Under the pieces are notes generated by a model. That model was not told the DNA's origin. It saw only the letters and a program-made list of their open reading frames with translations, and searched no databases. 64,000 nt of DNA, taken from a bacterium (GTDB lineage: Bacteria > Bacillota > Clostridia > Lachnospirales > Lachnospiraceae). Below, one piece after another: positions 58,763 to 64,000 of this stretch (the stretch's first letter is position 1; every line of letters begins with the position of its first letter). The DNA is taken from the NCBI GenBank assembly GCA_023664305.1, contig JAMPFT010000004.1:124001-188000 (forward strand), written 5' to 3'. The position numbers were made by a program, and so were the translations under genes.

Positions 58763-59641
58763 ATGAGGTATCTGACTTTTCCCTGGGAGGAGCTGGGCGG
58801 ACTGCTTCGAAGGCTTTCTTTGTCCGGCGGGGCGGGTAACGTGGCGGCGTGGATCCTGTTTCTGGTTCTGGGGCTTTGCCCGGCGGCCGGCTTTGCGGCG
58901 TTGCTTCTCCGAAAAAGGCACGCGGCCGCAGATTGGCTGCTGCTTATTTTGTCGGCCCTTCTGTTGGCGGGGCTGTGGTTTTTTGTCAATCCCTCTTATC
59001 TGGAGGGCTTCCTGTTCCCGGCAGGGCTAAAAGAGGCGGGTAAGCTGTCCCTTGCGCTGACCGTAGACAGCGCGGCGCTGGCCTGGCTTTTGCTGCGGTT
59101 TTTAACCGGATATGAGGCGTGGGGGCGTGCAAGGCTGTTTCGGGTGCTTCGGGCGGCGCTTTCGGCGTATCTTTTTGTATCCGGGGCGGCGCTGCTGATC
59201 GGGGGAGCTGGAGATTTCTCGGAAAACTGTGCGGCGATAAAGGCCGGGAATGCTCCGGCGGATCCGGGAAGACTCGCCTTAAGCCTTGCGTTTTTGTTTT
59301 TACAGACGGCATGCTCGCTGCTGCCGGATGCGTTGGACCTGATTTTGTGGGGCGTTGTCCTGACGTTTCTGCGCAGCTGTGAAAAGGACGGCTTCAGCGC
59401 GGAAAGTCTGAAAAAGGTAGAATTGTTAAAGAAGCTGAGCGCCCGTTTTCTGGCGGCGGTTTTGTTCGGCAATCTGGGCGTCAATCTGCTGCAGCTGCTT
59501 TTGGGGAGAAATATCTACAGCAGCCGCTATTCGCTGGTGTTCCCGCTGCGGGAGACGGTGATCCTGTCGGGAATGCTGATGCTGTCCCGTTTTTATCTGG
59601 AAAGCAGGCGGCTGAAGGAAGATAACGATTTGTTTATATAG
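58763..59641 (+). CDS. DUF2975-like membrane protein
   Basis: 292 residues with about seven hydrophobic helices (WILFLVLGLCPAAGFAALLL, DWLLLILSALLLAGLWFFV, LSLALTVDSAALAWLLLRFL, LSAYLFVSGAALLIGG and others). AAGGAGG lies 8 nt before the ATG. It pairs with a small YozG-like HTH gene 8 nt downstream, the usual DUF2975/YozG arrangement. The protein is more divergent than typical DUF2975, so the family call is tentative. Function unknown. Confidence 0.75.
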   Translation: MRYLTFPWEELGGLLRRLSLSGGAGNVAAWILFLVLGLCPAAGFAALLLRKRHAAADWLLLILSALLLAGLWFFVNPSYLEGFLFPAGLKEAGKLSLALTVDSAALAWLLLRFLTGYEAWGRARLFRVLRAALSAYLFVSGAALLIGGAGDFSENCAAIKAGNAPADPGRLALSLAFLFLQTACSLLPDALDLILWGVVLTFLRSCEKDGFSAESLKKVELLKKLSARFLAAVLFGNLGVNLLQLLLGRNIYSSRYSLVFPLRETVILSGMLMLSRFYLESRRLKEDNDLFI

Positions 59642-59649
59642 GAGGGGTC

Positions 59650-59874
59650 ATGGCGATCAGGGTTTATCTGGATGAGATTTTGAGACAACGTCACATGACC
59701 TCAAAGGAGCTGTGCGGATTAGTAGGGATCACGGAGGCAAACCTGTCGATCCTGCGCAGCGGAAAGGCAAGAGGCGTGCGGTTCGGAACGATCAATAAGA
59801 TTTGTTATTATCTGCAGTGCGACGTGGGGGATATTTTGAAGTTTGACGGGAAGCCGGAGGAAGAGGAGGAGTAG
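59650..59874 (+). CDS. YozG-like HTH regulator
   Basis: 74 residues: AIRVYLDEILRQRHMTSKEL, CGLVGITEANLSILRSGKAR, then GVRFGTINKICYYLQCDVGD and ILKF. Strong match to the HTH_26/YozG group. AGGAGGGG precedes the ATG. Probably the regulator for the twin operators upstream of the DUF2975-like gene. The next gene starts 2 nt after its stop. Confidence 0.92.
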   Translation: MAIRVYLDEILRQRHMTSKELCGLVGITEANLSILRSGKARGVRFGTINKICYYLQCDVGDILKFDGKPEEEEE

Positions 59875-59875
59875 G

Positions 59876-60967
59876 ATGAGGAGCAGAAATAGCGTGCGGG
59901 CCGGGGGCTGCAGGATGAAGAGAAGAGACAGCGCGTGGGCCGGGGGCTGCAGGATGAAGAGAGGAGACAGCGTGCGGGTCGGGAGCGGCAGGATAAAGAG
60001 CGGAGTTAGCGTGTGGATCGAAAGCGGAGGACCGGCTGCAGGGAAATCCCCGGGCGAAGGCGCAAAGTATGCGGTCTTTTTGGCGGTCTGTCTTTTCGGA
60101 ACGGTAATTTTTGGCGGCTGCAGTCTGGCGCGGGAGGAGCTTGCCACCGGCGGGGAGGATCGGCTGGCTGGCGTGTTTATCACCGAAGAATATCTGGATA
60201 CGGGCGAGCCAAAGCTGACGGTCAACCGAAAGGGCGAGGTGAGCCTTTCGGAGGAGGCCGGCAGGATTTGGGGCGAGCTGATATGGGAGGAAGAAAAAGG
60301 ACGGTACGACAGGGCTCCCAGAATCATATTTGAGGGTACGGAGGGCTACGGGATTTACGACGTCAGCCTGTGGAATGAGCAATATCAAAGCTACACAGGG
60401 TATAACTGGTGCGACGATATTTTTGGGGAAATGAACATAAAACAGAGCGATGAGGGTGTTTCCGTAAAGACCACAGTACTTGTGGAACCGGCTGCAGGAA
60501 GAAGATCGCTTTACTGTAATCCGGTCTATCAGACGCCGCAGGGGCAATTTTATGTGCAGGCAGGGCAGGGGCTGTCCGCGGAGATGACGGCGGGAGCATC
60601 CATGTCCACCGGTCTTTCCTGGGAAAGGACGAAGCGGGAAAACGGGGAAGAGTCGGGGGAACGGGTGGAGTTTACAATAGAGATCGTCTGCTCCGGGACA
60701 GACAGGCCGCAAAGGCTCCTGCTCATGGGAGAGGACGGCAGCGTGCAGGGGACGGTAGAACAGGAGCAGTTAGAGCAGTTTTTGGCAAAGGAGGACACAG
60801 AACTGCGGATCCCTGAGGGGACAGCCTACCTGATCGTGGAAAGAGAGGGGACGGGGCAGGCGGTTTCCCGTTCGCTCTGCGCCGAAGGGGAGGCGTTTAT
60901 CCGTTTTTGGAAATCCCGGGGAGACGGATATCTGGAAGGCGGATATCTTTCGCTCGTGTGGGAGTAA
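59876..60967 (+). CDS. Putative lipoprotein of unknown function with N-terminal repeats
   Basis: 363 residues if started at 59876 (AGGAGGAGTAGG lies before it). Three 39-bp units at 59892-60008 encode RAGGCRMKRRDSA-type repeats before the membrane region. The hydrophobic stretch AKYAVFLAVCLFGTVIFGGC ends in a lipobox-like FGGC near residue 80. This leaves an unusually long basic N-terminus, so the true start may be later (no good alternative ribosome site) or the repeats may have been inserted. The mature part is mostly beta-rich (ITEEYLDTGEPKLTVNRKGE, YNWCDDIFGEMN, GTAYLIVEREGTGQA). Operon with the HTH gene. I do not recognise the family. Confidence 0.7.
   Translation: MRSRNSVRAGGCRMKRRDSAWAGGCRMKRGDSVRVGSGRIKSGVSVWIESGGPAAGKSPGEGAKYAVFLAVCLFGTVIFGGCSLAREELATGGEDRLAGVFITEEYLDTGEPKLTVNRKGEVSLSEEAGRIWGELIWEEEKGRYDRAPRIIFEGTEGYGIYDVSLWNEQYQSYTGYNWCDDIFGEMNIKQSDEGVSVKTTVLVEPAAGRRSLYCNPVYQTPQGQFYVQAGQGLSAEMTAGASMSTGLSWERTKRENGEESGERVEFTIEIVCSGTDRPQRLLLMGEDGSVQGTVEQEQLEQFLAKEDTELRIPEGTAYLIVEREGTGQAVSRSLCAEGEAFIRFWKSRGDGYLEGGYLSLVWE
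59892..60008 (+). repeat. Three 39-bp repeats in the lipoprotein 5' end
   Basis: Units at 59892, 59931 and 59970 share GGGCTGCAGGATGAAGAGA-like cores; the third is most diverged (GGAGCGGCAGGATAAAGAGC). 39 bp keeps frame. Confidence 0.85.
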
Positions 60968-61028
60968 ACGTCTGCCGGGTATTGCTCTATAGGAAGCATT
61001 AAAGCGACACATATTGCAATATTGTTGC

Positions 61029-61057
61029 TTGCTTCTGAAAAAAATACTTAGTACAAT
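61029..61057 (+). promoter_or_regulatory. Promoter of the sugar transporter gene
   Basis: TTGCTT, 17-bp spacer, TACAAT. Confidence 0.65.
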
Positions 61058-61100
61058 GAAAACAGAATAGCTTATCGACACATTTGAAAAGGGGTGCGGC

Positions 61101-62552
61101 ATGAAGCGGGATATTTTGGATGCCAGAATATTTGACTCCAGGATACGGCAGGAGAATGTAGGGAGAAAGGAACGCTTTCTCGGATACTTTCTCGGGCCGG
61201 TCAGCGTTGTCCTGTTGAACAGCGTCCTGAACAATTATCTGAACGTCTATTACACGGACGTGGTGCAGCTGGGAGATGTGTGGGGAGGATGGTTTCTCAC
61301 GTTTTTCCCTATCGCGGTAAAGCTTCTGGACGCGCTGACATTTTTGCTGATGGGGGTGATCGTGGACCGCTTCTATTCCAGGCAGGGAGTGGCAAGGCCG
61401 TGGATTCTTTTCTCCGCGCCGCTTCTGGCGGTCAGCTTTGCGCTGTTGTTCGTCTTTCCCACGGGAAACAGGGCGTTGATGCTGATTTGGATTTTTGTCA
61501 GCTATAATCTCTTTTATTCGGTGGCCTATACCGCTTACAATACCTGTCATACGCTGATGGTTCCCCTGTCTACCAGAAACCAGGAGCAGAGAGGGAGACT
61601 GTCCGTATTGACCAATACCCAGGGGATGATGTCGGGTATGCTGGTGGCGGTGCTGTTCCCCACCTTTGTGATCCCGGCGATCGGCATTGAAAGGAATGCC
61701 TGGATTTGGCTGATGTCGGTTCTGGCGGCAGTGATGTTTCCCTGTGTCCTTCTGGAATATTATTATACCCGGGAACGGGTTACGGAGGAGAGCCGCGGGA
61801 AGAAGCGGGACGGACGGGCAACGGAAGTAGCGCACAAAGCATCCGAAATGACAGTCTCAGAACAGCTGAAGCTATGCCTGAAAAGCAAAAGCTGGGTAGT
61901 GCTGATGGTCTATCTGGTGCTGAACCAGTTGGCAAATCTCCTGGCGTCCTTCAGCACTTTTTATTATTGCAACTGGGTGTTGGGGAGCTATAACGACGGA
62001 CGCACGCAGGCGCTCTATTACGCCATTGGCAACGCGCCGCTGGGAATAGGACTGTTCCTGTGCCGCCCCGTCTGCCGGAAGCTGGGGCGCAGGAACGCCA
62101 TGGCAGGAGGATTTCTTTTGGCGGCGGTGGGAACGGCAGTCTGCCTCTGTAATCCGCGGAACCTTTCCACGGTGCTGATCGGTCAGACAGTCAAATCAAT
62201 AGGCCTGATTCCTTCCACCTTCATGGTTTCCGCCATGCTGGGGGATGCTCTGGACGATGTGGAGGAACAGACAGGGGCGCGGTGCGACGGCTTTTCCTCA
62301 TCCGTGTTTAATATCGTGCATACTCTCACAACCGGGACGGCTATGTGCATCCTGAACCTGGGGCTGACGCAGCTTGGATATCAGGCCCCGTCGGCGGACT
62401 GTATTCCGGTTCAGAACGGAATGGTGCAGGGCTTTTTCATTTTCTGTGCGGTGGGGCTGCAGACAGTGCTGTTCCCTCTGATTGCGGCGGTGCTGTTGCT
62501 GGAAAAGAAGCCTGGCGGAAAAGCTGTCGGCAGAAGAAAGAACAAAAGGTAA
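61101..62552 (+). CDS. MFS transporter of the GPH (glycoside-pentoside-hexuronide) type
   Basis: 483 residues, twelve membrane helices. GPH-type features: YFLGPVSVVLLNSVLNNYLN, GVIVDRFYSRQGVARPWILF, QEQRGRLSVLTNTQGMM and the cytosolic loop before EQLKLCLKSKSWVVLMVYLV. Imports glycosides in symport with cations. AAAAGGGG lies before the ATG. Followed by TetR and AraC-type regulators in the same direction; a role in xylo-oligosaccharide or other glycoside use is likely but not proven. Confidence 0.88.
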   Translation: MKRDILDARIFDSRIRQENVGRKERFLGYFLGPVSVVLLNSVLNNYLNVYYTDVVQLGDVWGGWFLTFFPIAVKLLDALTFLLMGVIVDRFYSRQGVARPWILFSAPLLAVSFALLFVFPTGNRALMLIWIFVSYNLFYSVAYTAYNTCHTLMVPLSTRNQEQRGRLSVLTNTQGMMSGMLVAVLFPTFVIPAIGIERNAWIWLMSVLAAVMFPCVLLEYYYTRERVTEESRGKKRDGRATEVAHKASEMTVSEQLKLCLKSKSWVVLMVYLVLNQLANLLASFSTFYYCNWVLGSYNDGRTQALYYAIGNAPLGIGLFLCRPVCRKLGRRNAMAGGFLLAAVGTAVCLCNPRNLSTVLIGQTVKSIGLIPSTFMVSAMLGDALDDVEEQTGARCDGFSSSVFNIVHTLTTGTAMCILNLGLTQLGYQAPSADCIPVQNGMVQGFFIFCAVGLQTVLFPLIAAVLLLEKKPGGKAVGRRKNKR

Positions 62553-62643
62553 GCCCGGGAGAGAAAGAGCAGTAAACCGGGCGGAGAACGGAAAAGTCAG
62601 GGAAGCATACGGAGAGGCCTGGAATGAAAAAAGAGGAGTATGT

Positions 62644-63234
62644 ATGAATCAGGCGGGAAACAGCAGACATCAGGAGACGGAAAAACTGCTTCAGGGAGCC
62701 TTGATGACGCTTTTGGAGCGTAAACGGCTGAAGAATATTACGGTAAGGGAACTCTGTGAAATGGCACAGATCAATAAAGCTACTTTCTACCGACATTATC
62801 AGGATGTTTATGCCTTGGCGGAAAAAACGGAGCAGGGGATTCAAGCCGGATTGATCCGGCTGTTGGACCCGGGGAGAGACCGCCTGCTGACGGAACCGAT
62901 CGGCAGGGAGGAATTAGTCAGTGTCTTGGATTATATCGGAAAGCACGCAGCCTTTTACCGGGAATATCTTAAGACGGGACGGGATTCTTTCCTGGATGAA
63001 AGGTTCCAGCATTTGTGGGATGCCTTTTTTGTACCGCAGTTTCATGCGCTGGGGGTGACGTCAGAGAGGAGGATGCAGTACTACTACCGCTTTTACCGGG
63101 CAGGGATGCTGACAACGATTCTCGACTGGCTGGAAACCGGTATGCAGGAACCGCCTCAGGAACTGGCTTCCATTCTCTGGAAGATGGGTTTCCATCCGTT
63201 CTCTGCAGAAAGGGGAGATTGGGACTGTGAGTGA
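62644..63234 (+). CDS. TetR/AcrR family regulator
   Basis: 196 residues. The N-terminal HTH is KLLQGALMTLLERKRLKNIT then VRELCEMAQINKATFYRHYQ. The C-terminal helical domain carries the TetR_C_7/8-like stretch VLDYIGKHAAFYREYLKTGR and RFYRAGMLTTILDWLETGMQ. GAGGAG lies before the ATG. It overlaps the next gene by 8 nt, so both are co-translated. Probably controls the transporter upstream or the operon it starts. Confidence 0.9.
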   Translation: MNQAGNSRHQETEKLLQGALMTLLERKRLKNITVRELCEMAQINKATFYRHYQDVYALAEKTEQGIQAGLIRLLDPGRDRLLTEPIGREELVSVLDYIGKHAAFYREYLKTGRDSFLDERFQHLWDAFFVPQFHALGVTSERRMQYYYRFYRAGMLTTILDWLETGMQEPPQELASILWKMGFHPFSAERGDWDCE

Positions 63235-64000
63235 GCGGACAGAAATTTTTTACCGTATGCTGCTGGAATGCTACGGTATCTGGAGCTGGGAATATGATAA
63301 GGATTTGAAGCTGATCTATTCCAACAGTCAGGAACAGTACTTTCATGGAAAGCTTCTGTTGGGAAGGAATCGGGAGCAGATTATCCGGGAGCATGGCAGT
63401 ACTCAGGATGCGCCGCTGATTATCAGCAACAGCATCGGAACCATGTGGGCGGTGGCGTTTGAAAAAGGGGAGAGAGGCAAACCGGAAACCTATTTTGCGC
63501 TGGGGCCGATTTTTACAGGAGAAATGTCCCGGCAGTCCTATGAGCAGTCGGTGGAGCATCTGAATCTTTCCCTGGATAAAAAGTGGGCGCTGATTGACTG
63601 CATGAACCGGATTCCCTATGTGGCTACCACCGCCTTTTTTCACCACACCATCATGCTCTGCTATTATGCCACCGGGAAAAGGGTGAAAATCAGCGATTTT
63701 GTCTATTATACCTCCCGGCAGACGGAGAAGCTTAAGCCGCCGGAAGGTGAGAAAAAAGAGAGGCATGCTCCCTTTCTCAGTGAGAAGAAATTGCTGGACA
63801 TGGTGCGCACAGGCAATCTGGACTACCGGGAAGTGCTGGCGGAGGCGGGGGCCGTAAGCCCCGGCATCCGCACGCGGAGCAGCAGTCCTGTGCGTCAGGC
63901 AAAATATTCGGTGGTAGCGTTCATCACGCTCTGCACCCGCGCGGCCATGGAGGGAGGGCTTTCCTCAGAGTGTGCTTATACGTTAAGCGACACTTATACG
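63227..64000 (+). CDS. AraC-type transcriptional regulator, 3' end cut by the window
   Basis: 258 codons run to the edge without a stop. GTG start at 63227, overlapping the TetR gene by 8 nt, with AAGGGGAG upstream. The N-terminal sensory region (MLLECYGIWSWEYDKDLKLI, FALGPIFTGEMSRQSYE) and the linker LLDMVRTGNLDYREVLAEAG, VRQAKYSVVAFITLCTRAAM, EGGLSSECAYTLSDTY match clostridial AraC-family regulators just before their DNA-binding HTH, which must lie beyond the window. Confidence 0.85.
   Translation, partial: MSERTEIFYRMLLECYGIWSWEYDKDLKLIYSNSQEQYFHGKLLLGRNREQIIREHGSTQDAPLIISNSIGTMWAVAFEKGERGKPETYFALGPIFTGEMSRQSYEQSVEHLNLSLDKKWALIDCMNRIPYVATTAFFHHTIMLCYYATGKRVKISDFVYYTSRQTEKLKPPEGEKKERHAPFLSEKKLLDMVRTGNLDYREVLAEAGAVSPGIRTRSSSPVRQAKYSVVAFITLCTRAAMEGGLSSECAYTLSDTYT

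Noticed and set aside
1-64000. tRNA or rRNA genes, IS elements, prophage
   Set aside because: I looked for conserved tRNA arm patterns, rRNA cores, transposase motifs and phage genes and saw none; short or divergent tRNAs could have been missed without a scanner.

Overview
This 64 kb window is a chromosomal segment of a spore-forming, anaerobe-type Firmicute, most likely a Lachnospiraceae (Clostridia). The evidence is the forespore sigma operon spoIIAA-spoIIAB-sigF, four spoVA genes, a T-box in front of valS, PadR/permease-prefix/DUF4097 and GntR(YtrA)-ABC cassettes, abundant glycoside hydrolases, strong AGGAGG-type ribosome binding sites, occasional GTG and TTG starts, and moderately GC-rich coding DNA. 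No rRNA, tRNA, prophage or insertion sequence was recognised. Both edges cut genes: a GH3 glycosidase on the left and an AraC-type regulator on the right.

Layout. 0-5 kb: end of a GH3 glycosidase, then a minus-strand PadR operon whose middle gene carries an in-frame TAG. 5-7.6 kb: a tandem hairpin array before an XRE regulator, an MNT-HEPN toxin-antitoxin pair and an alkyltransferase-like gene. 7.6-17 kb: a solute-binding lipoprotein, T-box-controlled valS, folC, a small acidic protein and a zinc-ribbon/TPR membrane protein. 17-26.7 kb: sporulation genes (spoIIAA, spoIIAB, sigF, spoVAB, spoVAA, spoVAC) interleaved with a GH25 lysozyme, a YitT protein, a YhcG-type nuclease, an M24 peptidase and an XRE-TPR regulator. 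27-30.3 kb: accessory genes (HipA/HipB-like pair, AAA-ATPase/PD-(D/E)XK protein). 30.5-35.1 kb: a YtrA-type ABC operon ending in a winged-helix response-regulator-like gene. 35-45 kb: fucosidase, GH13, a YczE-like membrane protein, tcdA, folD, and the divergent purF/asnB pair. 45-53.4 kb: a complete peptide ABC importer with a fused double ATPase, then a Ca2+-type P-ATPase. 53.7-64 kb: trpS, an SH3b surface protein, spoVAD, a GH8 exo-oligoxylanase, a DUF2975-like/YozG-like pair, a lipoprotein, a GPH-type sugar transporter and TetR and AraC regulators.

The most unusual signal is in the non-coding DNA. A family of about 122-nt palindromic elements appears at three loci. Its outer 22-23 bp stem is perfectly paired in each complete copy although the arm sequences differ, which is compensatory change. 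Other repeats include a five-unit tandem array of hairpins (4.9 kb), three 118-bp repeats (14.7 kb), 34-bp repeats that run into a start codon (36.8 kb), and a shared CTATAGGAAACTTCGT-like tag in three intergenic regions. Several genes have readable control logic: a YtrA-type AGTGTA-N13-TACACT operator, a palindrome between the -35 and -10 of the MNT-HEPN promoter, twin operators 42 bp apart before the DUF2975-like gene, attenuator hairpins in front of purF and asnB, and hairpins that would cover the ribosome binding sites of spoVAD and the P-type ATPase.

All calls come from reading the sequence and from family knowledge; no database search was run.
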